The notes: generated by a model not told the origin, from the sequence alone. 64,000 nt of DNA from Zongyangia hominis (GCF_014385095.1 NZ_JACRTC010000002.1:310001-374000); one strand, 5' to 3'; positions 33,440 to 45,905 are shown, counted from the first letter of the stretch. Translations and numbers: made by a program.

Positions 33440-36400
33440 CTATGAATTGATCGTTGAGATTCCTATTGTTGTTTCTTCTAACACATCCAGTAGGACCTTA
33501 ACCGTATCAAGGGATGTGAGCATTGTAATATTGTTTTCGGTTGCACAACGGCGGATCGCAACACCATCTTCGTAATGTACTCCCGAAAGAATGGCACGAG
33601 TGCAAATCACATAGCTTACATATCCGGCTCTGATGGATTCCAGTATTTCCTCGCTCCCTTCGCTGAGTTTGCGGCGTACTCTTGTGCGAATACCGTGTGC
33701 CTTTAAAAAGTCTGCCGTGCCGATAGTTGCCTCAATGTTAAAGCCGAGGTTATAAAATCTTCTCACAAGCGGCAACGCTTCTTCCTTGTCCTCATCTGCA
33801 AGAGTTACAACGACTGTACCGTAATTCTGCAGGTGGATTCCGGATGCCGCCATTGCTTTGAACATCGCACGGTGCATCTTCTTATCATAACCAATAGCTT
33901 CTCCTGTGGATTTCATTTCGGGTGACAAATAGGCGTCCATACCATGAAGCTTTGAGAAAGAAAATGCCGGAACTTTGACGTAAAAGCGTTCTTTTTCTTT
34001 CGGATAGATTTCGGTAAATCCTTGTTCTTTCAAGCTTTTTCCGAGAATTACAAGGGTTGCAATATCCGCAAGACTGTACCCCGTAGCTTTTGAAAGAAAC
34101 GGAACTGTTCTCGAGGAACGAGGGTTAAGCTCTATGACATACACATGATCTTCTGCATCGACAATGAACTGAATATTGTAAAGCCCCACAATGCCGATTC
34201 CAAGACCGAGTTTTTTCGTGTAGTCAATGATTTTACCCTTTACCTTGTCCGAAATACTAAAGGACGGGTAAACGCTGATAGAGTCGCCTGAATGAACCCC
34301 TGTACGCTCTACCAGCTCCATGATACCTGGAATAAACACATCCTTGCCGTCACAGACGGCATCCACTTCAACTTCTTTTCCACGCAGATATTTATCCACT
34401 AAAACAGGTTTGTCCTCGTCAATCTCTACCGCGTTTTTCAGATAATGGCGAAGCTGCTCAGGCTTTGCCACAATTTGCATTGCTCTGCCTCCAAGCACAA
34501 AGCTCGGGCGAACCAAAACAGGATAACCGATTTCCTCTGCCGCACGAAGACCTTCCTCGATATTAGTAACAGCCTTGCCTTTTGGCTGTGGAATGGAAAG
34601 AGAGGCAAGAATTTTCTCAAAGGCCTCTCGGTTTTCGGCTTTATCAATGGCATTCTTATCCGTTCCAATAATGCGAACGCCACGCTTTGCAAGAGGTTCT
34701 GCGAGGTTAATTGCTGTTTGACCGCCAAGCGTAGCAATGACACCAAACGGCTTCTCCAGCTCAATGATATTCATAACATCCTCGACACAAAGCGGTTCAA
34801 AATACAACTTGTCTGAACAGGTGTAATCGGTTGACACCGTTTCGGGATTGTTATTGATAATAATGGCTTCAAAACCCGATGCTTGGATCGTTTGGACAGC
34901 ATGAACCGTTGAATAGTCAAATTCCACACCCTGACCGATACGGATAGGTCCCGAGCCGAGCACAATGACCTTTTTCTTATCGGATACCACCGATTCATTT
35001 TCATCAGCATAGGTGGAGTAAAAATACGGAATATAGCTTTCAAACTCGGATGCACAGGTATCAATCATCTTGTAAACAGGAACAATGCCATTATGCTTTC
35101 TTTCATCAAAAACAGCTGTCTCGGTTATGTGCCAAAGCTTTGCAATTTCCCTATCCGAAAAGCCCATTTTCTTGGCTTGCATAAGAGCCTTCACATTGTG
35201 AGGATGATCTTTAAGGCATGCTTCCATATCCACAATATTTTTCAGTTTTTCAATAAAGAACAAATCAATTGCAGTCACCTCATTGATTTGTTGCGTGCTG
35301 TGGCCTTTCCTAAACAGCTCTGCAATGGCATAAATACGGTCATCTGTTCCAATTTTGATATAGTCCAGCAATTCATCTGCACCTATATCATCAAACTTGC
35401 AGTGGTGCAGATGGTATAATCCGATTTCAAGTGAGCGAACAGCTTTGAGTATACTTTCTTCCACCGTTCTGCCGACGCTCATTACCTCACCGGTTGCTTT
35501 CATCTGAGTGCTTAGCGCGTTATTTGCATCAGCAAATTTATCAAAAGGGAACCGGGGCATTTTTGTTACCACATAATCCAAAGTCGGTTCAAAGGAGGCT
35601 GGCGTGTTGGCGATACGGATTTCGTCCAAAGTCATACCCACACCAATTTTTGCGGATACTCTTGCAATGGGGTACCCGCTGGCTTTTGACGCAAGGGCGG
35701 AGGAACGGGAAACTCTCGGATTGACCTCAATGAGATAATACTGAAAAGACTTCGGATCAAGAGCAAACTGCACATTACAGCCGCCTTCAATTTTCAGGGC
35801 ACGAATGACTTTGAGGGCGCTGTTCCGAAGCATATGATATTCTTTGTTGGTCAGCGTTTGAGAAGGACAAACAACAATGGAATCTCCCGTATGAATGCCG
35901 ACGGGGTCAAGGTTTTCCATGTTGCAAACGGTAATCGCCGTATCATTGGCGTCCCGTATCACCTCGTACTCAATTTCCTTATATCCTTTTATGCTCTTTT
36001 CAATTAGGACCTGATGCACGGGAGAGAGCGCGAGGGCATTTTTCATCAGCGGCAACAATTCCTCTTCATTATCGGCAAAGCCCCCACCTGTTCCACCAAG
36101 GGTAAATGCAGGACGAAGCACAACAGGGAAACCGATAGCCTTTGCAACCTTGAATCCGCCCTCTACGGTGGTGGCAATATCAGACGGTAAAACCGGTTCT
36201 CCCAGATCCTCGCAAAGCTCCTTAAACAGCTCACGGTCCTCAGCACGCTCAATGCTGCTGCTTTTCGTACCGAGAAGCTTTACTCGGCACTCAGCAAGCA
36301 CGCCCTTTTTTTCAAGCTGCATTGCGAGATTAAGCCCGGTTTGACCTCCAATTCCGGGCAGAATCGCATCAGGACGCTCATAGCGAACAATCTTTGAGAT

Positions 36401-36619
36401 ATATTCCAAAGTCAGAGGCTCCATATATACCTTATCCGCAATGCTGGTATCGGTCATAATGGTGGCAGGATTGGAATTGCAGAGGACAACCTCATATCCT
36501 TCTTCTTTGAGCGCAAGGCAAGCCTGCGTACCCGCATAGTCAAATTCTGCTGCTTGACCGATGACAATAGGACCGGAACCGATGACAAGGACTTTTTTAA
36601 TATCTGTTCTTTTAGGCAT
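33440..36619 (-). CDS. carB: Carbamoyl-phosphate synthase, large subunit
   Basis: 1059 residues, full length. Makes carbamoyl phosphate from bicarbonate, ATP and ammonia delivered from CarA, for arginine and pyrimidines. Two homologous ATP-grasp halves are visible: N-terminal [23 protein letters not shown] and the second [23 protein letters not shown] near residue 550. The C-terminal allosteric domain covers about 930-1059. Its start overlaps the end of carA by eight bases. Codon use is visibly A+T richer than in the flanks. Confidence 0.97.
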   Translation of the reverse strand: MPKRTDIKKVLVIGSGPIVIGQAAEFDYAGTQACLALKEEGYEVVLCNSNPATIMTDTSIADKVYMEPLTLEYISKIVRYERPDAILPGIGGQTGLNLAMQLEKKGVLAECRVKLLGTKSSSIERAEDRELFKELCEDLGEPVLPSDIATTVEGGFKVAKAIGFPVVLRPAFTLGGTGGGFADNEEELLPLMKNALALSPVHQVLIEKSIKGYKEIEYEVIRDANDTAITVCNMENLDPVGIHTGDSIVVCPSQTLTNKEYHMLRNSALKVIRALKIEGGCNVQFALDPKSFQYYLIEVNPRVSRSSALASKASGYPIARVSAKIGVGMTLDEIRIANTPASFEPTLDYVVTKMPRFPFDKFADANNALSTQMKATGEVMSVGRTVEESILKAVRSLEIGLYHLHHCKFDDIGADELLDYIKIGTDDRIYAIAELFRKGHSTQQINEVTAIDLFFIEKLKNIVDMEACLKDHPHNVKALMQAKKMGFSDREIAKLWHITETAVFDERKHNGIVPVYKMIDTCASEFESYIPYFYSTYADENESVVSDKKKVIVLGSGPIRIGQGVEFDYSTVHAVQTIQASGFEAIIINNNPETVSTDYTCSDKLYFEPLCVEDVMNIIELEKPFGVIATLGGQTAINLAEPLAKRGVRIIGTDKNAIDKAENREAFEKILASLSIPQPKGKAVTNIEEGLRAAEEIGYPVLVRPSFVLGGRAMQIVAKPEQLRHYLKNAVEIDEDKPVLVDKYLRGKEVEVDAVCDGKDVFIPGIMELVERTGVHSGDSISVYPSFSISDKVKGKIIDYTKKLGLGIGIVGLYNIQFIVDAEDHVYVIELNPRSSRTVPFLSKATGYSLADIATLVILGKSLKEQGFTEIYPKEKERFYVKVPAFSFSKLHGMDAYLSPEMKSTGEAIGYDKKMHRAMFKAMAASGIHLQNYGTVVVTLADEDKEEALPLVRRFYNLGFNIEATIGTADFLKAHGIRTRVRRKLSEGSEEILESIRAGYVSYVICTRAILSGVHYEDGVAIRRCATENNITMLTSLDTVKVLLDVLEETTIGISTINS

Positions 36620-37709
36620 CGCCCTTTACCTCCTGCATCATTTCGATAAATCGGTCAAACAAATAGCCGCTGTCCTCTGGGCCGGGGGCGCTTTCAGGAT
36701 GATACTGTACCGAAAACACCTTGTCCTTTTCACAAGCAACACCCTCTACGGTGTTGTCCAACAAGTTGATATGCGTTATCTCAAGCGGCGTGTTTTTCAG
36801 GCTATCGCTATCCACCGCATAGGAGTGGTTTTGCGATGTAATTTCAATTTTCCCCGCCTGCATATTTTTGACGGGATGGTTGCCGCCGCGATGTCCAAAT
36901 TTCAGCTTATAACACTGAGCTCCATAGGAAAGACAGATGATCTGATGCCCAAGACAGATACCGAAGGTTGGATATTCACCGTGAAGCTTACGAATGGTTT
37001 CGATTACCTCGGGAACATCACCGGGGTCGCCGGGACCATTGGAAATAAACACACCGTCGGGACTTAATTTTCTAATATATTCAGCGGTAGTATTGTAAGG
37101 AACAACAGTTACCGCACATTTTCTCTTATTCAATGACCGAACTATATTCTGCTTCATGCCGCAGTCAATGGCGACTATATGAAATTTTGGATTCTGGGTA
37201 TTTGCATGATAGCTTTCTTTGGGTGAAACTTTTGAAACCGCATCTGTAGGAATGTCGGTCTTTTCGAGAATTTTCATTCCATCTTCTTTTGTAGTTGAAA
37301 CATCTGTAATCAGCACCTTTCGGCTGCCAAAATTCCGGATATACCGAGTAAGCTTTCTTGTATCGACCCCATAAATCCCTGGGATGCCATACTGTTTCAT
37401 AACTTCTCCAAGGGTTGCCGTGCTTCTGAAATTTGACGGGGTGTCATTATACTCGCCAACAATGAAGGCGCCAAGAGAAGGATGTTTTGTTTCGTAATCA
37501 TCCTCTGCCATACCGTAATTGCCAATCAGAGGGTAGGTCATCACGACCGCCTGATAGGTATAGGACGGGTCGGACAGAATTTCTTGGTAACCAACCATAG
37601 AGGTGTTGAACACAATTTCACAAACCTTATCGCCGGTGTCCCCGAAAGAATACCCGAGATATTCGTTACCATCCTCAAAAATCAGTTTTCTATTAAATTT
37701 TTTCAGCAT
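36612..37709 (-). CDS. carA: Carbamoyl-phosphate synthase, small (glutaminase) subunit
   Basis: 365 residues. Class I glutamine amidotransferase that supplies ammonia to CarB. Cysteine nucleophile in FGICLGHQ, the triad histidine/glutamate in [18 protein letters not shown] precedes the ATG. It follows pyrG by 85 bases and overlaps carB, keeping both subunits in one unit. Confidence 0.96.
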   Translation of the reverse strand: MLKKFNRKLIFEDGNEYLGYSFGDTGDKVCEIVFNTSMVGYQEILSDPSYTYQAVVMTYPLIGNYGMAEDDYETKHPSLGAFIVGEYNDTPSNFRSTATLGEVMKQYGIPGIYGVDTRKLTRYIRNFGSRKVLITDVSTTKEDGMKILEKTDIPTDAVSKVSPKESYHANTQNPKFHIVAIDCGMKQNIVRSLNKRKCAVTVVPYNTTAEYIRKLSPDGVFISNGPGDPGDVPEVIETIRKLHGEYPTFGICLGHQIICLSYGAQCYKLKFGHRGGNHPVKNMQAGKIEITSQNHSYAVDSDSLKNTPLEITHINLLDNTVEGVACEKDKVFSVQYHPESAPGPEDSGYLFDRFIEMMQEVKGDA

Positions 37710-37794
37710 ACTCTATACCTCGCATATCTTTATTTCCTTTCGTTTTTTCTCAAAACGGTCTTTGTCAAACACACCGCATTTTTTTGTGAATACT

Positions 37795-39617
<1,823 letters not shown>

Positions 39618-39627
39618 CCTCTTTCTT

Positions 39628-41208
39628 TTATTTTCCACTGTCACCATAGTTGGAAAGAACACGGGCAGAGGGGTCGTTAACATTGCATCCTTCCCATTCC
39701 TTATTGGGCATCCAAAAATCAACGATCATTTGCGCCTGATCGGGGTAGTATTTTTCAAACAATTCTCTATACAGTAAGGATTCTTTTGTAAACGGTTTTG
39801 CGTGTCTGTATTTTTCACAGCCTGCCTTAAACGTTTCATCGGTATAGGTACTCTCGGCAAACTCTTTCAGATAATCCACCATAGAATGTCCGACAGCATC
39901 GGAAAAGGCTGCTTTTTCACGCCACAGAATATCTTCAGGCAGATAATCGCCATCTTCAAAGGCATGACGAAGCAGGTATTTTCCCTTTCCATATTTGTTG
40001 AGTTTCATTTCGGGGTCAATTGCCATTACATATTTCACAAAATCCAAATCCCCAAATGGAACACGAGCTTCCAAAGAGTTTACCGAAATGCATCTATCTG
40101 CACGAAGCACATCATACATATGCAGCTCACGAATTCGCTTTTGTGATTCCTCTTGAAACGCCTTCGCACTTGGCGCAAAATCCGTATATTTATAGCCGAA
40201 CAGCTCATCGGAGATTTCTCCCGTCAAGAGCACTCGAATATCCGTTGTTTCATGGATAGCCTTGCAAATCAAATACATACCCATGCTGGCTCTAATGGTA
40301 GTAATATCAAAGGTGCCAAGGATATAAATGACCTGCTCCAAGGCAGAGAGTACATCATCTTTGGTGATGATTATTTCTCTGTGGTCGCTGCCGATATACT
40401 CCGCCACCTGTTTTGCATATTTGAGATCAATTGCATCCTCGCTCATTCCAACAGCAAAGGTTTTGATTGGCTCTTTACTTTTCTTCGCAGCAATGGCACA
40501 CACCAACGAGGAATCCAATCCTCCGGAAAGAAGAAACCCTACTTTTGCATCCGCAACAAGGCGTTTTTCAACACCGCTGATAAGCTTGTCTTTGATTTTT
40601 TTGCATACTGTTTCCAAGTCATCACGAATGACTGTCTTGACTCTGGTAACATCACAATAGCATACAAACTCGCCATCCTTGTAATAATGACCGGGAGGGA
40701 ACGGCATAATCTTACCTGCAAGCCCTACGAGGTTTTTGGCTTCACTGGCGAAAAGGATGGTTCCAGCTTTATCGTAGCCGTAATACAAAGGACGAATACC
40801 AATCGGGTCACGGGCCGCGATGTATTCCTCTTTTTCGCCATCATAAAGAATGAGGGCAAATTCTGCATCCAACATAGAAAACATTTCTACGCCGTATTCT
40901 TTATATAACGGCAGCAATATTTCGCAATCCGACTCGCTTTTGAACGTGTACTTTTCGGATAATTTCTTTTTAATCCGTTCAAAACCATAGATTTCCCCGT
41001 TACATACCAAATAGCTCTTTCCAAGGCAAAAAGGCTGCATACCTTCCGGATGTAGCCCCATGATTGCTAAACGGTGAAAGCCGAGGAGACCTTTTCCCGT
41101 ATCAATTATTTTGCTGTCGTCAGGCCCTCTGGAGACAGTTTTCTCAAAACCGCCCCTAAATACTTTTAATGTTGCGGATGTACCGCAATAGCCCATAATA
41201 GAACACAT
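39628..41208 (-). CDS. asnB: Asparagine synthase (glutamine-hydrolysing)
   Basis: 526 residues from ATG 41208, chosen because it gives MCSIMGYCG with the Ntn cysteine at position 2 and has GGGAGG about eleven bases upstream. The frame stays open to 41274 but that part is T-box RNA. Class II glutaminase domain (1-about 200; NGEIYG, RDPIGIRPLYYG) and synthase domain with ATP loop LLSGGLDSSLV and GEISDELFGY. Converts aspartate to asparagine. First gene of the unit that continues into pyrG, carAB and dapFL. Confidence 0.94.
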   Translation of the reverse strand: MCSIMGYCGTSATLKVFRGGFEKTVSRGPDDSKIIDTGKGLLGFHRLAIMGLHPEGMQPFCLGKSYLVCNGEIYGFERIKKKLSEKYTFKSESDCEILLPLYKEYGVEMFSMLDAEFALILYDGEKEEYIAARDPIGIRPLYYGYDKAGTILFASEAKNLVGLAGKIMPFPPGHYYKDGEFVCYCDVTRVKTVIRDDLETVCKKIKDKLISGVEKRLVADAKVGFLLSGGLDSSLVCAIAAKKSKEPIKTFAVGMSEDAIDLKYAKQVAEYIGSDHREIIITKDDVLSALEQVIYILGTFDITTIRASMGMYLICKAIHETTDIRVLLTGEISDELFGYKYTDFAPSAKAFQEESQKRIRELHMYDVLRADRCISVNSLEARVPFGDLDFVKYVMAIDPEMKLNKYGKGKYLLRHAFEDGDYLPEDILWREKAAFSDAVGHSMVDYLKEFAESTYTDETFKAGCEKYRHAKPFTKESLLYRELFEKYYPDQAQMIVDFWMPNKEWEGCNVNDPSARVLSNYGDSGK

Positions 41209-41220
41209 ATATATATCCTC

Positions 41221-41475
41221 CCATAAAACAATATTCAGCATCCTATAGGGCGAGTGCTGTTCTCGCGGTACCACCTATATTTGTTCTCTTAAAGCTTCTG
41301 ACAAAGCTCCACCTACTCACGCAAGGCTATACGGCGCACCTACTAAATCTCCATTTTTCAGTTTGCAGCTCGACCGGTGTTATTCACACAGAATCTACTG
41401 TATGGCTCTCACCATCCCACACTCGCTGTAAGCGATTCTCTGTGTTACTTCTCCTGTCTCAAACGCTTTTGATTA
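41221..41475 (-). promoter_or_regulatory. T-box riboswitch (asparagine type) upstream of asnB
   Basis: On the minus strand: Stem I elements AGAGA near 41440 and GGGATGGTGAGAGCC near 41407, a specifier region GAATAACACC with AAC (Asn) followed by A, then the T-box AGGTGGTACCGCGA at 41263-41276. The antiterminator pairs TATAGG with CCTATA and GCGAG with CTCGC. A competing CAGCA/TGCTG helix lies just before asnB. No strong U tract follows, so transcriptional versus translational mode is unclear. Confidence 0.9.
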
Positions 41476-41504
41476 TGAGGGCTTAATAAAACTACCCTTT
41501 CCGT

Positions 41505-43256
41505 TTACTCTACATCCTGCAGAGCATCATATCCTTCTTCACCGGTACGAACCTTAACGATGTTTTCTACGTCATAGACAAAGATTTTTCCATCACCTAT
41601 GTGACCGGTATAAAGTACCTTTTTGGCTGTTTCAATTACACTGCGAACGGGAACCTTACTTACAACGACATCCACCTGAATTTTGGGTAGCAGATTGGCT
41701 TCTACCTGCACACCACGATAGTATTCGGGCTTGCCTTTCTGTACGCCACAGCCGAGAACATGAGATACAGTCATGCCAGTAATCCCAATATCCATCATGG
41801 CTGCTTTCAAAGCCTCAAAGCGAGATTCCTTACAAATGATTTCCACTTTGGTGAATTTCTGAGCGTCTTCTTCAAACGCAGGCATCTTTTTGACCGGTAC
41901 TGCTTCTGCCACAGGAATGTCTCCTTTGACCGCAACTGCCGATTCGTAGCCATAATCAAGGGTTTCTACAGCCGGAATAAAATCGGCATATGCACTCGGA
42001 AGCCCATGTTCAGTGCTGTCAAGGCCTTTAATTTCTTCTTCGGCAGAAACTCGAAGGCCTACTGTCTTTTTGATGATAAAGAATGTAACCGTCATTAAAA
42101 CAGCAGTCCATGCAAGAACAGAAACGATACCGATTAGCTGGACACCGAGGAGTTTTGCACTTCCAGTGTAGAGAAGTCCGTGAAGACCGGCAGGAGCTGC
42201 GGGGCTGGCAAGCAGTCCAACTGCAATTGTGCCCCAGACACCATTTGCAAGATGAACTCCGACCGCACCGACCGGATCATCAATATGAAATTTCAAATCG
42301 AGAACCTCAACAGCAACCACCACGAGAATACCGCAAACAATACCTACGATGATAGCGCCAAGAGCATCCAATGCATCACAGCCTGCGGTTATGCCGACCA
42401 GCCCCGCAAGTGAGGCGTTCAGGCACATAGAAACATCAGGCTTACCATTTTTAATCCATGTAAAAATCATTGTTGTACAGGTAGCAACAGCGGGAGCAAT
42501 CGTTGTTGTCAAAAAAATGGAAGCCAGGGAGGTTCCACTCCATGCAGCTGCACCGTTGAACCCGTACCAACCGAACCAGAGGACAAAGCAACCTAACGCG
42601 CCAAGTGTGATGGAATGTCCGGGAATCGCATTTACTTTTTTTATCTTGCCGGATTTATCTTTTATGTACTTACCAAGACGAGGGCCAACCATAATCGCAC
42701 CAATCAGCGCCGTGATACCGCCAACCGAGTGAATTGCTGCCGAACCCGCAAAATCGTGGAATCCAAGCTGTGCAAGCCAGCCCTGACTGTTCCAGATCCA
42801 TCCGGCTTCGATGGGATATACAAAAATGGAGATAACGCCGGAGTAAATGCAGTAAGCAAGGAATTTTGTTCTCTCTGCCATTGCACCCGATACAATTGTT
42901 GCAGCAGTTGCACAAAATACCAGGTTAAACACAAAGCTGGATGCGTTCTTCTCGATAAATCCGCCAAAATCGGCGAAAATATCAAGATTGGGAATCCCAA
43001 TCACACCGAAAATGTAATCCTCAGCCATCATCAGTCCAAAGCCAAGCAAAACAAATACTACCGTTCCGATGCAAAAGTCCATCAGGTTTTTCATGATGAT
43101 ATTGCCGGCGTTTTTGGCTCTGGTGAAACCTGTTTCTACCATTGCAAAGCCTGCCTGCATAAAGAATACAAGAGCGGCTCCGATCAAAAACCATACACCG
43201 AATACCTCGGAGGTAACGCTTTCCTTCACAAACTCCATGATGCTTGTAGCATCCAT
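41505..43256 (-). CDS. Ammonium transporter fused to a PII signalling domain
   Basis: 583 residues. The first roughly 415 form an Amt/Rh channel with eleven hydrophobic segments (start: FLIGAALVFFMQAGFAMVETGFTRAKN; later FHDFAGSAAIHSVGG and DPVGAVGVHLANGVWG). After a linker of about 50 residues comes a GlnB/GlnK-type PII domain (about 469-583) with T-loop GKPEYYRGVQVEA, including the conserved tyrosine, and GDGKIFVYDVENIVKVRTGEEG. In most bacteria Amt and GlnK are separate genes; here the gate is covalently attached. It follows glnN by 33 bases in the same direction. Confidence 0.94.
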   Translation of the reverse strand: MDATSIMEFVKESVTSEVFGVWFLIGAALVFFMQAGFAMVETGFTRAKNAGNIIMKNLMDFCIGTVVFVLLGFGLMMAEDYIFGVIGIPNLDIFADFGGFIEKNASSFVFNLVFCATAATIVSGAMAERTKFLAYCIYSGVISIFVYPIEAGWIWNSQGWLAQLGFHDFAGSAAIHSVGGITALIGAIMVGPRLGKYIKDKSGKIKKVNAIPGHSITLGALGCFVLWFGWYGFNGAAAWSGTSLASIFLTTTIAPAVATCTTMIFTWIKNGKPDVSMCLNASLAGLVGITAGCDALDALGAIIVGIVCGILVVVAVEVLDLKFHIDDPVGAVGVHLANGVWGTIAVGLLASPAAPAGLHGLLYTGSAKLLGVQLIGIVSVLAWTAVLMTVTFFIIKKTVGLRVSAEEEIKGLDSTEHGLPSAYADFIPAVETLDYGYESAVAVKGDIPVAEAVPVKKMPAFEEDAQKFTKVEIICKESRFEALKAAMMDIGITGMTVSHVLGCGVQKGKPEYYRGVQVEANLLPKIQVDVVVSKVPVRSVIETAKKVLYTGHIGDGKIFVYDVENIVKVRTGEEGYDALQDVE

Positions 43257-43289
43257 ATAATCATCTCCTAAAGGTTTTTTTATTTCTAT

Positions 43290-45386
43290 TTATCTGACAC
43301 CAAACAGCAGATCTCCATAAGTTGGGAACGGCCAATACTTTTTGGAGGTCAATACTTCTGCTTCATCACATGCAACACGCAATTCTCCCATCTTATTGAT
43401 AAGAACATCTCGGATTGCAGCGGATTCTGTAACGATATTGTCGCACTGTCCTACCTGAGCAATTGCACTTTCGAGTTCGTCTGTCGCAATAGAAATACGC
43501 TCTGTCAGTACAGAGAGCTTTTTGAGCAAATTGCTCTCATAGACACAGGAAATATCATCCGAGACGGCCTTCTTGAGTGCTGCTGTCTTGGCAATTTCCT
43601 TTACAAAGGTTTCCACAGCCGGAGCGATTTCACTTCTTGCCATGCTTACCATGGTATTTCCTTCAATAAGAACAGCCTTACAATAGTTTTCAAGGGTAAT
43701 CTCCATACGTGACTTGAGTTCCGCTTCTGTGAAAACCTTGTGGGAGGTTAACATATCCACATTCTTCTTGTCGAGAAGATGAGGAAGACAATCTGCTGTG
43801 GTACGATAATTGCAAAGGCCTCTCTTTTCAGTAGCTTCTTTAATCCAGGCATCGTCATAGCCGTTGCCATTGAAGATGATTCTCTTATGGTCCTTTATGG
43901 TTTTACGAATCATCTCATGAAGCGCCGTTTCAAAGTTCTCTGCTTTTTCCAAACGGTCTGCGTAAATCTTGAGAGATTCAGCAACTGCCGTATTCAGCAT
44001 AATGTTTGCACAGGCAATACTGTTGGAGGAGCCAAGCATACGGAACTCAAATTTGTTTCCTGTGAAAGCAAAAGGCGAGGTACGGTTGCGGTCTGTGGTA
44101 TCCTTCGTGAATTGCGGAAGCACACTTACGCCAAGTTTCATAACCTGTTTGCCTACATCGCTATATGGCGTATTGGTTTCAATTGCTTCCAAAATGGCAT
44201 TCAGTTCATCACCAAGGAACATAGAAACCACTGCGGGAGGCGCTTCGTTTGCTCCTAAGCGGTGGTCATTGCCAGCCGTAGCAACGGAGATACGAAGCAA
44301 ATCCTGATAATCATCCACTGCTTTAATAACAGCACAGAGGAACAAAAGAAACTGTGCGTTTTCGCAAGGCGTTTTGCCGGGAGCAAGCAGATTTATACCG
44401 GTATCGGTAGTAATTGACCAGTTATTATGCTTTCCGCTTCCGTTGACGCCTGCAAAGGGCTTTTCGTGGAGAAGGCAGACAAGGCCGTGTTTTGTAGCTA
44501 CCTTCTGCATAATTTCCATCGTCAGCTGGTTATGATCCGTCGCTACATTGGTTGTCGTATAAATTGGCGCAAGTTCATGCTGTGCAGGAGCAACTTCATT
44601 GTGCTCGGTTTTCGCAAGAATACCAAGCTCCCATAATTCATGATTCAAATCATCCATAAAGGCTTCTACACGGGGCTTGATAACACCAAAATAATGGTCG
44701 TCCAATTCCTGCCCCTTGGGAGACTTTGCACCAAACAGGGTTCTTCCGGTAAAAACCAAATCTTGTCGCTTGTTGTACATCTCTCTGTCCACAAGGAAAT
44801 ATTCCTGCTCAGGACCTACCGAGGTCTTCACACATTTAACGGTGTTATCACCAAACAAGCGAATAATACGCATAGCCTGCTTGTTCAGAGCCTCCATAGA
44901 ACGAAGCAGCGGAGTCTTCTTGTCCAGAGCTTCACCGCCATAAGAACAGAACGCCGTAGGAATACAAAGTGTTTTGCCTTTAATGAATGCATAAGAGGTG
45001 GGGTCCCAAGCGGTATAACCTCTTGCTTCGAAGGTTGCACGAAGGCCGCCCGACGGAAAAGAGGAAGCATCCGGCTCGCCTTTAATCAGTTCTTTACCCG
45101 AAAACTCCATAATCACACCGCCATCGGGTGAGGGGGAAATAAAGCTGTCATGCTTTTCAGCGGTAATCCCCGTAAGAGGCTGAAACCAGTGCGTATAATG
45201 GGTTGCACCGTTTTCTACTGCCCAATCCTTCATCGCTGCAGCCACAGCATTTGCCACGCTGATATCCAAATTCTCTCCCTCGTCAATCGTTTTCTTGAGA
45301 GAGTTATATACCTTCGCCGATAGAGTTGCTTTCATTACTCTGTCATCGAAAACCTTCCTTCCGAAAATTTCTGTTACTGTACTCAT
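43290..45386 (-). CDS. glnN: Glutamine synthetase type III
   Basis: 698 residues from ATG 45386 (AAAGGAG upstream), the length of GSIII. Joins ammonia and glutamate. GSIII features: N-terminal [54 protein letters not shown], the ATP/Glu-binding [18 protein letters not shown] and the [14 protein letters not shown] motif. A second, unrelated synthetase (type I, glnA) is in the same cluster at 51.0 kb. Its leader carries one of the A1/G4 hexaloop hairpins, and two more precede the small gene upstream. Confidence 0.96.
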   Translation of the reverse strand: MSTVTEIFGRKVFDDRVMKATLSAKVYNSLKKTIDEGENLDISVANAVAAAMKDWAVENGATHYTHWFQPLTGITAEKHDSFISPSPDGGVIMEFSGKELIKGEPDASSFPSGGLRATFEARGYTAWDPTSYAFIKGKTLCIPTAFCSYGGEALDKKTPLLRSMEALNKQAMRIIRLFGDNTVKCVKTSVGPEQEYFLVDREMYNKRQDLVFTGRTLFGAKSPKGQELDDHYFGVIKPRVEAFMDDLNHELWELGILAKTEHNEVAPAQHELAPIYTTTNVATDHNQLTMEIMQKVATKHGLVCLLHEKPFAGVNGSGKHNNWSITTDTGINLLAPGKTPCENAQFLLFLCAVIKAVDDYQDLLRISVATAGNDHRLGANEAPPAVVSMFLGDELNAILEAIETNTPYSDVGKQVMKLGVSVLPQFTKDTTDRNRTSPFAFTGNKFEFRMLGSSNSIACANIMLNTAVAESLKIYADRLEKAENFETALHEMIRKTIKDHKRIIFNGNGYDDAWIKEATEKRGLCNYRTTADCLPHLLDKKNVDMLTSHKVFTEAELKSRMEITLENYCKAVLIEGNTMVSMARSEIAPAVETFVKEIAKTAALKKAVSDDISCVYESNLLKKLSVLTERISIATDELESAIAQVGQCDNIVTESAAIRDVLINKMGELRVACDEAEVLTSKKYWPFPTYGDLLFGVR

Positions 45387-45444
45387 TGTAGTTTCTCCTT
45401 TCAAAATCTAAAGGCAAAGACACCGTACCCACGAAAGATTTGTC

Positions 45445-45458
45445 AGACGCCTTTGCCT
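45445..45458 (-). promoter_or_regulatory. ANTAR-type hexaloop hairpin before glnN
   Basis: Minus strand stem AGGC/GTCT around the hexaloop AAAGGC (A at 1, G at 4). It starts within the stop region of the small gene. Overlapping AAAGGCAAAG can instead pair with CTTTGCCTTT at 45410-45419, just upstream of the glnN ribosome site, giving two alternative folds. Confidence 0.55.
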
Positions 45459-45635
45459 TTACATATTTAGATGAAACGTTACCTGCGCGGTCGTGACATC
45501 AACGACTTTTTCAAAACCTGCAACATCGTTATGTACCACATCGTACTTCTTGGCAGCCGCATTCAAATTGTGGAACTCCGGTTCTACGGGGATTTCTCTG
45601 ATGACTCGTTTCATGCTTTCATCAACATTTGACAT
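45459..45635 (-). CDS. 58-residue protein in the glnN leader region, unknown
   Basis: ATG at 45635 with AAAGGAGG eight bases upstream, so translation is likely. The product is soluble and mixed-charge: SMKRVIREIPVEPEFHNLNAAAKKYDVV then VAGFEKVVDVTTAQVTFHLNM. I do not recognise it. It lies between the two terminator-overlapping hairpins upstream and the third hairpin directly before glnN, so it is under the same predicted antitermination control. A role as a small regulator or inhibitor of glutamine synthetase is a hypothesis from position only; some cyanobacterial and archaeal GS inactivators are of this size. Confidence 0.65.
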   Translation of the reverse strand: MSNVDESMKRVIREIPVEPEFHNLNAAAKKYDVVHNDVAGFEKVVDVTTAQVTFHLNM

Positions 45636-45657
45636 CTTACAGCCTCCTTTTGAAAAC

Positions 45658-45699
45658 AAAAAAGGCGCCTTTAAGGGTATAAAACCACTTAAAGACGCC
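45658..45699 (-). terminator. Leader terminator T2 before the 58-residue gene
   Basis: Minus strand GGCGTCTTTAAGTGG, 7-base loop, CCCTTAAAGGCGCC, then TTTTTT. Its 5' arm uses the 3' half of the hexaloop hairpin at 45692-45707, so the two structures are mutually exclusive. Confidence 0.85.
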
Positions 45700-45707
45700 T
45701 TTGCCTT
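45692..45707 (-). promoter_or_regulatory. ANTAR-type hexaloop hairpin 2, overlapping terminator T2
   Basis: Minus strand stem AAGGC/GTCTT (one G-U pair) around hexaloop AAAGGC, with A1 and G4. Confidence 0.65.
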
Positions 45708-45728
45708 CTCGTTATCATTTAATTTAAT

Positions 45729-45770
45729 AAAAAAGAGAGCGACTCCGAGAAATGAATCTCGAAGACGCCC
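45729..45770 (-). terminator. Leader terminator T1
   Basis: Minus strand GGGCGTCTTCGAGA, loop TTCATT, TCTCGGAGTCGCTC then TCTTTTTT; one T-T mismatch. The 5' arm overlaps the hairpin at 45761-45778. Confidence 0.75.
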
Positions 45771-45778
45771 TTGCCTTC
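45761..45778 (-). promoter_or_regulatory. ANTAR-type hexaloop hairpin 1, overlapping terminator T1
   Basis: Minus strand stem GAAGGC/GTCTTC around hexaloop AAGGGC, with A1 and G4. It is at the very 5' end of the predicted transcript. Confidence 0.65.
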
Positions 45779-45788
45779 AACACCAAGT

Positions 45789-45817
45789 ATTCTACCACGA
45801 CAAATCGGTCTTGTCAA
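45789..45817 (-). promoter_or_regulatory. Promoter of the small gene-glnN-amt unit
   Basis: Minus strand TTGACA, exactly 17 bases, TAGAAT. Confidence 0.85.
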
Positions 45818-45824
45818 CCTAATT

Positions 45825-45851
45825 TTGCAAGATTTATTTTTAATCTTGCAA
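45825..45851. promoter_or_regulatory. Perfect palindrome between divergent nitrogen promoters
   Basis: TTGCAAGATT, seven T-rich bases, AATCTTGCAA. It lies between the -35 boxes of the two divergent promoters (45817 and 45869), a typical operator position. It does not match the GlnR box TGTNA-N7-TNACA. The protein that binds it is unknown. Confidence 0.55.
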
Positions 45852-45868
45852 TCCCACTCGCGTTTCTA

Positions 45869-45897
45869 TTGACAAATGTAAAAAAGCGGTATAAAAT
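45869..45897 (+). promoter_or_regulatory. Promoter of the glutamate synthase-glnA-ANTAR operon
   Basis: TTGACA, 17 bases, TAAAAT (TATAAA at 15 bases is an alternative). Confidence 0.8.
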
Positions 45898-45905
45898 AAA
45901 TACGC

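Noticed and set aside
41209..41274. 22-codon extension of asnB
   Set aside because: It is the 3' part of the T-box, and the Ntn-hydrolase cysteine must follow the initiator methionine.
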